From a virus: a stretch of 35,039 nucleotides of DNA. Of this stretch, positions 7,754 through 16,755 are shown in pieces. The notes beneath the pieces were generated by a model that ran no database searches, was not told the origin of the DNA, and worked only from the letters and a program-made list of their open reading frames with translations. A program made the position numbers and the translations under genes. The stretch covers positions 1 through 35,039 of the IMG/VR virus record IMGVR_UViG_2199352025_000014. The stretch is one strand, 5' to 3'. Each line of letters starts with the position of its first letter. Within the stretch, counting starts at the first letter, position 1.

Positions 7754-8098
7754 ATGTCACAAGAATCTACACGTCAAGCGAACATTCAGTTAACAGGAGT
7801 GGTAAATGCGAATTTATCATTTGCTGCGGCTGATAATGCTAGTAGTCCCGGTGCCGTAGCTAATCAGTCGTTAGCGTCAGGAACTAATACTATTACGGTA
7901 GTTTCTAATGCTACGGCTGTTACGGTGATTCCTCCTGCTGGGAATACTAATTCCATTACGTTGAAGGGAGCGAGTGGAGATACTGGAATTCGTCTCCATA
8001 ATACAGATCCTTCTACGATTGCTCTCCATAGCACTCAATCGACAATTCTACTCGTAGCAGGTAGTACGACTAGCGGCGTGTTACTAGCTTGGTCTTGA
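7754..8098 (+). CDS. Small Thr/Ser/Ala-rich beta virion protein
   Basis: This 114-aa protein is composed almost entirely of alternating small and beta-forming residues (TNTITVVSNATAVTVIPPAG, SNSITLKGAS-type strands), ending in GVLLAWS. It resembles the post-capsid decoration candidates in composition, but I cannot align it convincingly with them. The ribosome binding site is weak (TTTTAAGA), so expression may depend on the preceding gene. Likely a minor surface or fibre-associated protein. Confidence 0.5.
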   Translation: MSQESTRQANIQLTGVVNANLSFAAADNASSPGAVANQSLASGTNTITVVSNATAVTVIPPAGNTNSITLKGASGDTGIRLHNTDPSTIALHSTQSTILLVAGSTTSGVLLAWS

Positions 8099-8111
8099 GA
8101 AAAGAGTTGAA

Positions 8112-8795
8112 ATGATAGCCTCAGAAGTAATGAGTTTATCCGCGTCACTTCTGAATGATACGGCTTTGAGTGTATTTACTTATACTGCTCAAATTCCGTA
8201 TCTCAATATGGCACTAATAGAACTTGGTGAGGAACTAGAATTAAATAATGTTCCAGTCACTAATAAAAAAGCTGCGACAATTACAGTCCTGAGTGGAGTA
8301 GAGGGAATAGGTGGTGGAGGTGGTCAACCTACTTTACCACCGGGATTAATTGAACCTCTTACATTATATGAGAGGACTACAGGTAGTCAGTTCTCCTATA
8401 TTCAGATGGCGAAATGCGATTTCTTACCTGTAAATCAAGTTCCTACAGCATTTCTAATCTATTGGGAATGGTCAGGCGAAACTATTCATTTTATTCCTGG
8501 TGGTGCAACAGGAAGCGTGGATGTTCAAATTCACTATATTAAGAATATTCTTCAACCTATAGCAGCTAGCACAGATCAAATTGATTATGATAAAGCTAAA
8601 CTATATTTGATATACCGAAATGCGGCTCTCTGTGCATTCTTCATCGGTGAGAATAAAGAACGCGCAGATGAATTAAACGGATTCGCCGGATTAGCATTGC
8701 AACGCGGATTAGGAATTGCTACGAAGGGTAGACAGTCTATATTCACTCGAAGAAGGCCATTCCAAGCCGGTTGGAGAGCCAGGAGAATTATATGA
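8112..8795 (+). CDS. Head-tail adaptor (connector) candidate
   Basis: This 227-aa protein sits between head genes and the probable tail hub. The N-terminal half begins with a helix (SASLLNDTALSVFTYTAQIP) and a short helix with ELGEELELN. A beta section with a Gly-rich loop (GIGGGGGQ) follows, then a helical C-terminus (DYDKAKLYLIYRNAALCAFF) and a basic tail (FTRRRPFQAGWRARR). This alternation with a long C-terminal helix and basic end fits the P22 gp4-like adaptor class, which binds below the portal. The assignment rests on shape and position. Confidence 0.5.
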   Translation: MIASEVMSLSASLLNDTALSVFTYTAQIPYLNMALIELGEELELNNVPVTNKKAATITVLSGVEGIGGGGGQPTLPPGLIEPLTLYERTTGSQFSYIQMAKCDFLPVNQVPTAFLIYWEWSGETIHFIPGGATGSVDVQIHYIKNILQPIAASTDQIDYDKAKLYLIYRNAALCAFFIGENKERADELNGFAGLALQRGLGIATKGRQSIFTRRRPFQAGWRARRII

Positions 8796-8986
8796 ATTTA
8801 ATAGGTTTGTTAGTCCTTCTGTTAATCGTATGCGTAGTAATTTGGGCCGCGCGTTCTCTAATGGCAGCATTCGGTATTGGAGATCCAATTAGAACTGTGA
8901 TTTATGTTATAATTGTGATTATCCTTCTAATTGCATTACTTCAGTTTGTTGGCTATCCTTCTGGCCTTAGAATAGGGCGAGTATGA
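8792..8986 (+). CDS. Two-helix small membrane protein
   Basis: This is 64 aa when started at 8792, which gives an ATGA overlap with the previous stop. The longer frame from 8771 is less likely. Residues ~3-26 (LIGLLVLLLIVCVVIWAA) and ~37-56 (VIYVIIVIILLIALLQFVG) are transmembrane helices joined by a short loop with GIGDP. The pattern resembles small bacterial Thivi_2564-type membrane proteins. In a phage it could be a holin-like or membrane-anchoring factor, although no lysin is nearby to support that. Confidence 0.65.
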   Translation: MNLIGLLVLLLIVCVVIWAARSLMAAFGIGDPIRTVIYVIIVIILLIALLQFVGYPSGLRIGRV

Positions 8987-10482
8987 GAGGTCACGACCCA
9001 CTATTAGTCGAAGTATTCAATGGTCTTTGGAAACGTGGAGATGCTGATTCTACGCCTGTAGATCATTTTGCTGAAGCTGTAAATATTCAATATATCGAAT
9101 CGGGTTTTGAGACTCGTGATGGCATACAGCCATTCATGAATCCTAGACCCACGGGAACGCGCGATATCGCTCGAATGTATACATTCAATACTACCACTGA
9201 TGATGGATTAATTACATTAGATTCAAGTGGTAACTTCTATCACGTCATTCCTGCTGACCCATCATCTACTCTAATTCTATCCGTAGCTAATGCTGAAGAT
9301 TTCGCAATGGCTATTATGAATGATAGAGCTTATATTACGCCATTCAACGATACCGGATTAAACGATTTCGTCTATGTATATAACGGCGATGGTACTCCAG
9401 CTAGAAAAATTGCGGGAGATCCACCTGTTGACGCCGATGGTGCGATGGCTGCTGCAAATAGTGGTACTACTGGCAATGTTGAGGCAGGTATACATATATT
9501 CGGAGTTGTCTATGAGACAGATTCAGGATTCGATACGCAAATCGGACCTGATACGCTACCAACGGTTACAGCAACAGGCACTAAAAAGGTTGATTTATCT
9601 GCTATTCCTGTTAGTCCTTCTTCAGCAGTTGTAGCGAGGCGGATTGTAGCGACTAAAGCTATTGACCCTGCTTTCTATACCGGCAATACGCGCGGTTACG
9701 AGTTCTTTTTCGTTCCAGATGGTGAAATTAATGACAATGTGACTACTACACTTGCTGTTAATTTCTACGATATTGAATTACTTGAAGCTGCCACACCGCT
9801 ACTCGAACTAATGTCAGAAGTAATCAGTGGTTCAGCACTAACTTTTTATCATAATCGATTAGTTCTAATGAATCCGTATGGTGAGCCGGGATTAGTGCGC
9901 GTCTCACTACCCGGTGAATATGAAGCGTTCAACGAAGTAGATGGAATTATATTAGCACAATTTGATGGACTAGGAATTACGACTGGACAGGAATATCGTG
10001 ATATTCTCTATCTGTTTAAAATTAATGAAACTTTAGCAGCTACAGATAATGGTGATGTTCCTTCTTCATGGCCGCTCGTTATCATTGATGAGGGTCTAGG
10101 CGCTGGTATTCATGGAGTTTGCTACATCGATACTCGTCAGGGAATGAGTTCCGAATTTTTATTACTCGAAAATTACTCCGGTATCTTTCAATTCGATGGC
10201 ACTTTTAAGCGACCTGAATTGAGTTTCAAAATTAAGGATTTATGGCTCTCATTTACTCAAAACACGGTAGCGCGCAAAATCGAATTTTACAATGACGTGC
10301 TACGTCAGATGATATTCCTCAATATTCCTGATGATATGATGATTTTGATGGGAGATTACGCTAACGGTATGACACCTGAGACTATCCGATGGGCTAAATG
10401 GACTTACGAAGTTGAACCAAATACTATCACATTGTTTGATAAAGATGAACAACTTCTGATTGGTACTACGGATAACATCTAA
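8983..10482 (+). CDS. Probable tail hub / tail accessory beta-propeller protein
   Basis: This 499-aa beta-rich protein starts in an ATGA overlap. It begins with a motif often seen in podoviral tail hub proteins: a short N-arm, VEVFNGLWKRGDADSTPVDH, then a statement of a 'source' sequence (ETRDGIQPF). Repeating strands with YTFNTTTDDGLITLD, FVYVYNGDGTPARKI and GIFQFDGTFKRP units follow, compatible with a propeller. P22 gp10-type proteins occupy the same place after the adaptor. This is an inference from pattern and gene order; a minor tail protein is the alternative. Confidence 0.5.
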   Translation: MRGHDPLLVEVFNGLWKRGDADSTPVDHFAEAVNIQYIESGFETRDGIQPFMNPRPTGTRDIARMYTFNTTTDDGLITLDSSGNFYHVIPADPSSTLILSVANAEDFAMAIMNDRAYITPFNDTGLNDFVYVYNGDGTPARKIAGDPPVDADGAMAAANSGTTGNVEAGIHIFGVVYETDSGFDTQIGPDTLPTVTATGTKKVDLSAIPVSPSSAVVARRIVATKAIDPAFYTGNTRGYEFFFVPDGEINDNVTTTLAVNFYDIELLEAATPLLELMSEVISGSALTFYHNRLVLMNPYGEPGLVRVSLPGEYEAFNEVDGIILAQFDGLGITTGQEYRDILYLFKINETLAATDNGDVPSSWPLVIIDEGLGAGIHGVCYIDTRQGMSSEFLLLENYSGIFQFDGTFKRPELSFKIKDLWLSFTQNTVARKIEFYNDVLRQMIFLNIPDDMMILMGDYANGMTPETIRWAKWTYEVEPNTITLFDKDEQLLIGTTDNI

Positions 10483-11963
10483 TGCCTGCTCCTACTAATA
10501 TTTCGTTCGCAACAGCTACAGACCTAGGTTCGACATTTCCTATAAATGTCACTCAACAGATAGACAATGCTGGTATATATTATACTGTTTACTATAAGAT
10601 TACCGTAGCTGCAAATGTTGTATTAGGGTGGTGGGCATATGGTGATGCTGCTTTTGATTATATTCCAAGAGTTACAATTTATTTAAGTAATCAAATTACT
10701 CAACTACAAAATTTTGGTTCAATGGATGATATGGTATGTGTAATACCACTTGCTATTGGAACATATTATTTTAAAATCGAAGCCGTAGGCACAAAATTAC
10801 TTAGTCCCGCGACCCTTACTATTAGTGTTGTTGAAACTCCAGATAATAGTTATGCGTCTGGTGATATACTAATTATGGATGATAGTCATGAAACTTCTTT
10901 ATCCATAAATAGTCAAGATGATGGTACTGTAAGTAAATATATTTATAGCTTTTCAGCAGGTGAATACGGTGTAACAGTTCCTAATTATCTTATTACCCTT
11001 GATAGTTGGACTGATACTATGAAAATTTATAGTACAGCCTTTAATCTATTAACTGAGGTAGATGCTTGGCCTGGATTAAATGCTGGTCAAGATACTGTTG
11101 CATTTCTTGGTAGTAATCACGATACTCATGCTTATTGGGGTGTAATAGATAATGGTCTTGGAGTAGCTTCTGTAAAGAAAATTAGCATACCTGATGGTGC
11201 TGTATTGGATACATATAGTCCATTATATCCGTCAGTTATTAATGCGGCAATGGCAGCGGCTGCTAATAGTGATGATACAATTCTTTATTATTCAGATGCA
11301 GACGTAGCGGGTAATAAACCTATTAAACGATGGGATTTAGTTAATAATGTTGGTTTAAGTAATTTAGCTGTCGGAATTGCTGGTTATCGAAATTTAGATA
11401 TTAATGTACTAGCTGATGACACTATTTTAGTTCTTTTTTATGATGGAATTGCAACAGATACTATTGTCAAACAGTATTCTATTGCCGGAGCAATCTTAAA
11501 TACATATAATTTTGGTGATATTCAACATAATGCTGATTCTGTTCCTAGAATGTGTACTAGTATAGATAATCAAACGTCATTTTGGCTATATCTTAAAAGT
11601 GAACATGATGCCTTCGTAGAATTTCTCAATATTAAAATATCTGATGGTTCAACCTTAGCTGATTATACTAGTATTAATACATTCAGTGATGGAAAATCAA
11701 GTGTTTATTCAATAGCAGTTCCAGCTAGTACGCCTAGATCGGGACCATCTCCATCATGTCCGATAATGCTATTGAATTCAGCCGAGGTTCCAATTGAAGG
11801 TGGATTATATATTCAGAAGATGGGTGATCCTATAAATTTAGACGATAATCCAAGTTTCTCACCTATAGACCTTGATAGGTATTTTACGGGTTCTTCATTA
11901 ACAGCTACGATAGATACAGCAATTCCAGACCCAACGGTTATTATTTACCCCGCAGGTGACTAA
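10482..11963 (+). CDS. Beta-rich tail protein with PPC-like N-terminal domain
   Basis: This 493-aa protein is Asn/Asp/Ser/Thr-rich. Residues ~1-118 look like a bacterial PPC-type jelly-roll domain (ATATDLGS start, a Y-Y-K-I strand, closing GTYYFKIEAVG). Residues ~130-420 contain repeated strands around DDTILYYSDAD, DDTILVLFYDG and IKRWDL, suggesting a propeller. The coding DNA is visibly AT-richer than its neighbours and has almost none of the GCGCGC runs common elsewhere, consistent with an exchanged host-recognition module. It starts in a TAATG overlap. A receptor-binding or tail-needle role is inferred. Confidence 0.5.
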   Translation: MPAPTNISFATATDLGSTFPINVTQQIDNAGIYYTVYYKITVAANVVLGWWAYGDAAFDYIPRVTIYLSNQITQLQNFGSMDDMVCVIPLAIGTYYFKIEAVGTKLLSPATLTISVVETPDNSYASGDILIMDDSHETSLSINSQDDGTVSKYIYSFSAGEYGVTVPNYLITLDSWTDTMKIYSTAFNLLTEVDAWPGLNAGQDTVAFLGSNHDTHAYWGVIDNGLGVASVKKISIPDGAVLDTYSPLYPSVINAAMAAAANSDDTILYYSDADVAGNKPIKRWDLVNNVGLSNLAVGIAGYRNLDINVLADDTILVLFYDGIATDTIVKQYSIAGAILNTYNFGDIQHNADSVPRMCTSIDNQTSFWLYLKSEHDAFVEFLNIKISDGSTLADYTSINTFSDGKSSVYSIAVPASTPRSGPSPSCPIMLLNSAEVPIEGGLYIQKMGDPINLDDNPSFSPIDLDRYFTGSSLTATIDTAIPDPTVIIYPAGD

Positions 11964-12265
11964 TGCCAGTAAATGCTCAAGTAGGCTCTCACGCAGAGGA
12001 AATCGTACATTTTGGTGCGGTACGATTACGTGTAACTGGGGTAGGTAATCTGGATATGGAGTTTCTTTCACTAGATAGTGTTGACACTCAAACATTAGCG
12101 CCTTTAGCGATGCAAACTACGACTGGACGCGAACCAGTTAGATTAGCAAATTTCATCTCACAGCGTGGAATGCTAAAACTTAGTACTAATGCAATTAGTG
12201 AATCATTTCGTATCAATCGTATTATTCTATTCGTCAAACCGATTTGGTCTGAGTATCCGGGATAG
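11963..12265 (+). CDS. Small virion protein in fibre cassette
   Basis: This 100-aa beta-rich protein starts in a TAATG overlap with the previous gene. It contains VHFGAVRLRVTGVGNLDMEF and SESFRINRIILFVKPIW, giving a compact beta-sandwich impression. It lies between the PPC-like tail protein and the collagen-like gene and returns to the GC-richer composition of the rest. It may be an adaptor joining fibre parts. The family is not recognised. Confidence 0.55.
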   Translation: MPVNAQVGSHAEEIVHFGAVRLRVTGVGNLDMEFLSLDSVDTQTLAPLAMQTTTGREPVRLANFISQRGMLKLSTNAISESFRINRIILFVKPIWSEYPG

Positions 12266-12270
12266 GGAAA

Positions 12271-12639
12271 GTGGCACTCGATAAAGTAGATATCGCGCGT
12301 CTCAAATCGACTCTAGTTCAGTCGAAAATACAGAGTACTAATCCTGCTCTGTATCAGGTTATTCTACATCTAATGGATGACACTATCCAGTTACAGGATA
12401 GATTAGCAGTTGTATTAAATGAGATTGCCGCGGCTACGACTGGTACGACTACTCTAACTACGATTACTGGTCCTATGGGTATGATGGGCCTAGATGGTGA
12501 GGATGGTCAGATTAGTTTCTTCCCCGGTCCCTCTGGAATTAGGGGCGCGCAAGGAATACCGGGTATACCGGGCATGGACGGTGTATCCTGTGGTGATGAA
12601 TGTTCCTGTATGCCATTTGTAGGGAATATTATATCATGA
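12271..12639 (+). CDS. Collagen-like fibre shaft protein
   Basis: This 122-aa protein has a GTG start and AGGGA upstream. Residues 1-55 are helical and likely a trimerising coiled coil. Residues 67-79 (GPMGMMGLDGEDG) and 86-104 (GPSGIRGAQGIPGIPGMDG) are Gly-X-Y collagen repeats, broken by QISFFP. The end has three cysteines (C107, C111, C113 in CGDECSC), which could cross-link chains. Phage collagen-like segments form trimeric fibre shafts. The stop overlaps the next start (ATGA), pairing this shaft with the following tip protein. Confidence 0.75.
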   Translation: MALDKVDIARLKSTLVQSKIQSTNPALYQVILHLMDDTIQLQDRLAVVLNEIAAATTGTTTLTTITGPMGMMGLDGEDGQISFFPGPSGIRGAQGIPGIPGMDGVSCGDECSCMPFVGNIIS

Positions 12640-13382
12640 TTAAAGGCGCTCATTCAGGCGTATTAATTCCGTCTGTATTTGAGTATACCGGAAGTGGAGC
12701 TATCAACGATTTAGATTTTAATGGCGCTGATATTCTAAAATTAACTAATGGTAGTCTTGGGGCAGTAAGTGGATTTAAAGCTGGATTTCCCGGCCAAATA
12801 CTAGCTGTTATTGCTACTAATTCTCCTACTGCATTTGCAGATCAAGATACCAATAGTGTAGCTGCTAATAGATTAATTAATTTTTGTCATAATCGTACTG
12901 CTTTAGCAATTGGTGGAATTGTTATATATCAATATGACGCAGTTACGCAACGATGGCGACTAATTAACCATGAGCAAGGTGCATTTCTTCCGGGAAGTGT
13001 AACTTGGACTGCTACTACCACTAATCCAGTCCTTAATAATGGTACTTTAGTAGGATATTATTATGGACAGGGGAAATTCATTGATTATCATATTAATTTA
13101 GTAATTGGTAGCACAACTACTTTAGGAAGCGGATTATGGCTATTTTCGTTACCTGGTTCTTTTGCTGGTGGTTATGCTTCAGTGGGGTCCGGGTTTGTTA
13201 CCAGTGGAGGTGGTGCTACAAATTTTGCAGCTGTATGTAGTATTACTACAGCATTTGATGCATCTGGGCAAGCGTTCGGAACATTAGCTGCCACTGGTGT
13301 AAATATAGCACATAATCAGCCGGTAGGTATGACAACTGGTGATATTTTACGTTTTTCAATTCAAGGTATTCCGGTAACTTAA
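12636..13382 (+). CDS. Tail fibre tip / receptor-binding protein candidate
   Basis: This is 248 aa when started at the ATGA overlap at 12636; the frame is open from 12600, but that start lies inside the collagen-like gene. Residues ~35-120 resemble fibre heads that follow a shaft (SGFKAGFPGQILAVIATN, NFCHNRTALAIGGIVIYQYD, QRWRLINHEQG). Residues ~135-245 form a second beta domain with YYGQGKFIDYHINLVIG and GDILRFSIQG. Coding sequence is AT-rich. Together with the collagen-like shaft it probably forms a trimeric fibre that contacts the host. Confidence 0.65.
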   Translation: MIKGAHSGVLIPSVFEYTGSGAINDLDFNGADILKLTNGSLGAVSGFKAGFPGQILAVIATNSPTAFADQDTNSVAANRLINFCHNRTALAIGGIVIYQYDAVTQRWRLINHEQGAFLPGSVTWTATTTNPVLNNGTLVGYYYGQGKFIDYHINLVIGSTTTLGSGLWLFSLPGSFAGGYASVGSGFVTSGGGATNFAAVCSITTAFDASGQAFGTLAATGVNIAHNQPVGMTTGDILRFSIQGIPVT

Positions 13383-13389
13383 GGACATT

Positions 13390-13713
13390 ATGCGAATTGC
13401 AAAGAGGATGGCCGGTCCTGCACTAATTACTAATGCTGCTGCAACCAAGTATACAGTAGGTAGTAATCGTCGTGGTATTGTTCGGCATGTGCATGTTGAA
13501 AATCCGTCGGGTTCATCAGTTACATTCACTATGTCGATTGGTGCTGATGCTGCTGGTACTAGGCTATTTGATGCTTACTCTATTGCAGGTGGTTCTGTTC
13601 TCGACCACTACTGTTACTACGTATTAGAAGCAGCAGAAATCATTCAAGCACTCGCAGGCACGACTAACGTAATGACTCTCACTATTGACGGTGATGAGGA
13701 AGTACTTGCGTGA
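13390..13713 (+). CDS. Small beta-sandwich virion protein
   Basis: This 107-aa protein has AAGGA upstream. It has the pattern often found in phage fibre regions: AAATKYTVGSNRRGIVRHVH, then FTMSIGADAAGTRLFDAY, then a closing VMTLTIDGDE. It is likely a compact beta-sandwich on the fibre or baseplate-like knob. The stop overlaps the GTG of the acetyltransferase. Exact role unknown. Confidence 0.55.
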   Translation: MRIAKRMAGPALITNAAATKYTVGSNRRGIVRHVHVENPSGSSVTFTMSIGADAAGTRLFDAYSIAGGSVLDHYCYYVLEAAEIIQALAGTTNVMTLTIDGDEEVLA

Positions 13714-14090
13714 TTCGGAATATAGAGGATAAGGATTTAGAACAATTAAAAGAAATACATGAACAGTTTTTTCAAAAAGAATTTACTTTTCATGATTTCC
13801 TTTCTGGTGCTATTTATTCTTTCCTTATTACTGATGATGTTGATAATAACATCATTACTGCGTGCTGCATCCGGCCCATAGCTGAAATGGTAGCACTAAC
13901 TAACTTGAATAAATCACCTAGACTACGAAGACGCGCGCTCTACGAATCGCTGGAAATCGCTAAATACACGTTACAAGGCTCTAGTATGCGTCAGATTCAC
14001 GCGTTCATTCAAGATAAGAAGTGGGAATCCCAACTCATTAAAGCGGGATTTAAACCCTGTACAGGCCGCGCAATTTACTTTAATCTTTAG
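13710..14090 (+). CDS. GNAT-type N-acetyltransferase
   Basis: This 126-aa protein starts with GTG in a GTGA overlap. The layout fits a GNAT fold: an N-terminal helix (EDKDLEQLKEIHEQFF), a central strand pair (IITACCIRPIAEMVAL), an Arg-rich loop and helix (SPRLRRRALYESLEIAKY) where acetyl-CoA would sit, and a late helix and strand (WESQLIKAGFKPCTGRAIYF). GNAT enzymes move an acetyl group from acetyl-CoA to an amine. Its position inside the structural operon suggests modification of a virion or host surface protein; the target is unknown. The acetyl-CoA loop is atypical. Confidence 0.65.
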   Translation: MIRNIEDKDLEQLKEIHEQFFQKEFTFHDFLSGAIYSFLITDDVDNNIITACCIRPIAEMVALTNLNKSPRLRRRALYESLEIAKYTLQGSSMRQIHAFIQDKKWESQLIKAGFKPCTGRAIYFNL

Positions 14091-14097
14091 GTGATAT

Positions 14098-15231
14098 ATG
14101 GCTATTGGCGACCATAAAAGAGTTCAGAATACAGTCGATTACGTAGCCGCACAATCGCAGGGTCCGTTAAATGAAACTAGGAAACGTATCACTGAGCAAG
14201 GCGGTGATATGTGGAACTGGCTATCTCAGGGTGCGAATAATGCACTAACGGACTATAAAGGCATAAATAACCAATATCAGCAATTTCTCAATCCTACTCA
14301 GATAGGTCCGTCAAATATTAATCAAGGGTATGGTAATCTACAAGATCCTGCTACATGGATGAATCTGGTAAGTCAGCCTGACCAATTAAAAGCGTGGTTA
14401 GCAGGTTCTAATCCGGCATTAGCACAGTTATTTCAGAATAATCCTCAATTAGCTGATTACTATGTAAAACAGATACAAGGAAGTCCCGGAGCGAATCCTA
14501 CTGAACAAGCAGGAAGCGCGCAATACTGGGTAGATAAAGCTCTAAAAGATCCAAATATCCCTGGTGCCGATCCATTCCGTACAGGAATGACGAATGCGAT
14601 GTCAGGATATCAAAATTTCGCTGAAACAGGTGGATTCTCGCCACAGGATTTAGAGAATATTCGAGCACGTTCTAATGCACCTATTCGCGGCGTCTATTCT
14701 CAGGCTAACGCGGCAGTAGATAAACAGCGTAGGTTACAGGGTGGATATTCGCCGAATTATACTGCGGCTAAAGCTAAGATGGCGCGTGAGCAAGCATACG
14801 CTAGTGCTGATGCTTCTACGAATACTGAAGCGGCTATAGCTCAAATGCTACAACAGGGTAAACTAGCTGGTTTAGGCGGTGAAGCACAAGTTGGTACGGC
14901 AGGTCGTAATCAGAATCTAGGAGCATTACAGGGACAAACTAGCCTTTATAGTGCTACGCCAGGTCAGGCTCAAGTATTCGGTAGTTTAGTGGGACAGAAT
15001 AGAAATCAGGATTTAGAAGGTCAGAAATTACAGCAAGATATTGGTAAGACAATGCAAGAAGGCAGATTAGGTGAAGCTAAGGTGCCGGGTGATTTCTCAC
15101 AATATATCGGTAACGCTTCCGATACTGTTGGTCTGATTGGTGATATTATGACCGGCGGCAGTTCTAGCCTTTTGAAGAATGTGTTGCCTAAGAAAAAGCT
15201 ACCAGTAGCTACAGATTCATCCATGTATTAG
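14098..15231 (+). CDS. Internal virion / DNA-ejection protein candidate 1
   Basis: This 377-aa protein is rich in Gln, Asn, Ala and Gly with helical stretches (KAKMAREQAYASADASTNTE). Residues ~335-365 (IGNASDTVGLIGDIMTGGSS) are semi-hydrophobic and followed by a basic end (KNVLPKKKLP). Gly/Gln/Asn-rich helical proteins after the tail genes are typical of podoviral ejection proteins that enter the host with the DNA. It is the first of three such genes in a row. Role inferred from composition and order. Confidence 0.5.
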   Translation: MAIGDHKRVQNTVDYVAAQSQGPLNETRKRITEQGGDMWNWLSQGANNALTDYKGINNQYQQFLNPTQIGPSNINQGYGNLQDPATWMNLVSQPDQLKAWLAGSNPALAQLFQNNPQLADYYVKQIQGSPGANPTEQAGSAQYWVDKALKDPNIPGADPFRTGMTNAMSGYQNFAETGGFSPQDLENIRARSNAPIRGVYSQANAAVDKQRRLQGGYSPNYTAAKAKMAREQAYASADASTNTEAAIAQMLQQGKLAGLGGEAQVGTAGRNQNLGALQGQTSLYSATPGQAQVFGSLVGQNRNQDLEGQKLQQDIGKTMQEGRLGEAKVPGDFSQYIGNASDTVGLIGDIMTGGSSSLLKNVLPKKKLPVATDSSMY

Positions 15232-15240
15232 GATAAAGTT

Positions 15241-16755
15241 ATGCTTACACCTGCTGACCTACTTCGCCTGAGAATGCAGAATTCTCCTCTGCAATCTATT
15301 GGTTCTCAACAGGCATCTCCTAATTTGTTAGGAAATGTATTCGATCAACCATCTGCACCTGTAAATCCATATCAAGGACCACAGGAGCCTGTTCAACAAC
15401 AAGATCCATATAATCAACCACCTGTAGAACAGAATCCATACGAAGATCCTACGCCGGAACCTGATATACAGGATGATGAGCCTCCTGACCAAATATCGCC
15501 TGAAATTATCAAGGCTCTAATGGGGCAATATACACCAGAAACACGGGCTAGCGATGCATTACAGGCAGGACTAGAAAATTTTCCACAAAGAGAAGAACCG
15601 GGCAAAGCACGTAGAATTATGGCAGCTATTGCCGGTGCCGGATACGGTGTATCAGCGGGAGCTACAGCAGATGGCGCGCGTTTAGGGTTTAGAGGCGGTG
15701 CTACGCCTGCTGAGAAATACCAAGCTAGTGAACAGGTAATGTATCCCGATTATGGTCGTAAGATATCTGATTGGCAGATGAAAATCAAGCCACTAGAAGT
15801 TGCTGCACAAAATGAGCGATTAGCTAATCAGAATGAGCGAATGAATATCAATAATGTTGCCAGTCGAATGCTAACTGGTGAACGTAACGATATTATGCGA
15901 TTCGGAGCACAGAGTTTAGATAAATATCGAACTAGTGAAACCGAACGAAAGTGGAGTCAGCAAGATATTCAATGGTACAAGGCATATATCCAAGATTATA
16001 AGACTAGACATCCTAATCACATTTATAAAGAAGATCGTCAAGGAAATGTGATAGGAATCGATCCATCAGATGACAAAGCGTATCCAGTTCCAGATCCTTT
16101 ACATCCGGGTAAGAATCTAACACAGCTACCCGAAGAACTTAAAGTAGAGATGGGTATAAAAGGTGCAATGGCACGTACTCAGGCTAATATCTCTGCTGCA
16201 AATGCCAGAGCAACACAGGCAGGTGCTAAGACTGTTATGATTGATGGTGAACTTTATACTGCCAATCCTAGAGAAAAAGAACCTACCGCAAAGCCAGTAG
16301 CCGGTGTTCCCGAAGGTGCTACAGTTACGAATGTTCCGAGTGGAAATCAATCTAATACGTGGCGACCGACTAGTCTAGAGGAAGGACGCGCGTTCGTATT
16401 AACTGCAAAGAAACTAGCACTTGACGAGGAATTAGGCAAATATGTGCATGTTCAAGGTAATGACGTACAAGTGGATAGGCCCGGTTGGATTAGCGGTCCT
16501 ACAGAGGAGCAATATCGTAGAATCGGAATGATGCTAAAAAGTGCTGGTGGTAGCGAGAGCAGCGGGGCTGCGCCTAAACCTATTGCTAGACCTGCTAAAC
16601 CTACACCCGGCGAAACTCCATCTAAAGGAGAACCTAGTTTAGAAGATTATAAAGCTCAAGCTAGAAAAATACTAGAAGATAATAATAAGCAAGTGACAGA
16701 CGCGACCATTTTAGCTGTTGTGGCGCAATTGAAAGCTAAAAGAGCTAAAAAATAA
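15241..16755 (+). CDS. Internal virion / DNA-ejection protein candidate 2
   Basis: This 504-aa protein has a Pro/Gln-rich N-terminus (residues 20-85, PYQGPQEPVQQQDPYNQPP). A short hydrophobic Ala/Gly section (MAAIAGAGYGVSAGA, ~126-140) could touch or cross a membrane. A long helical region rich in Asn/Gln/Arg and a Pro/Lys-rich tail follow. The order fits an ejection protein acting after particle opening. No catalytic motif, such as a transglycosylase, is visible. The stop overlaps the next start (TAATG). Confidence 0.5.
   Translation: MLTPADLLRLRMQNSPLQSIGSQQASPNLLGNVFDQPSAPVNPYQGPQEPVQQQDPYNQPPVEQNPYEDPTPEPDIQDDEPPDQISPEIIKALMGQYTPETRASDALQAGLENFPQREEPGKARRIMAAIAGAGYGVSAGATADGARLGFRGGATPAEKYQASEQVMYPDYGRKISDWQMKIKPLEVAAQNERLANQNERMNINNVASRMLTGERNDIMRFGAQSLDKYRTSETERKWSQQDIQWYKAYIQDYKTRHPNHIYKEDRQGNVIGIDPSDDKAYPVPDPLHPGKNLTQLPEELKVEMGIKGAMARTQANISAANARATQAGAKTVMIDGELYTANPREKEPTAKPVAGVPEGATVTNVPSGNQSNTWRPTSLEEGRAFVLTAKKLALDEELGKYVHVQGNDVQVDRPGWISGPTEEQYRRIGMMLKSAGGSESSGAAPKPIARPAKPTPGETPSKGEPSLEDYKAQARKILEDNNKQVTDATILAVVAQLKAKRAKK

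Noticed and set aside
8792-8986. Firm holin call
   Set aside because: Two transmembrane helices fit, but there is no endolysin nearby and similar proteins exist in bacteria, so it is left as a membrane protein.
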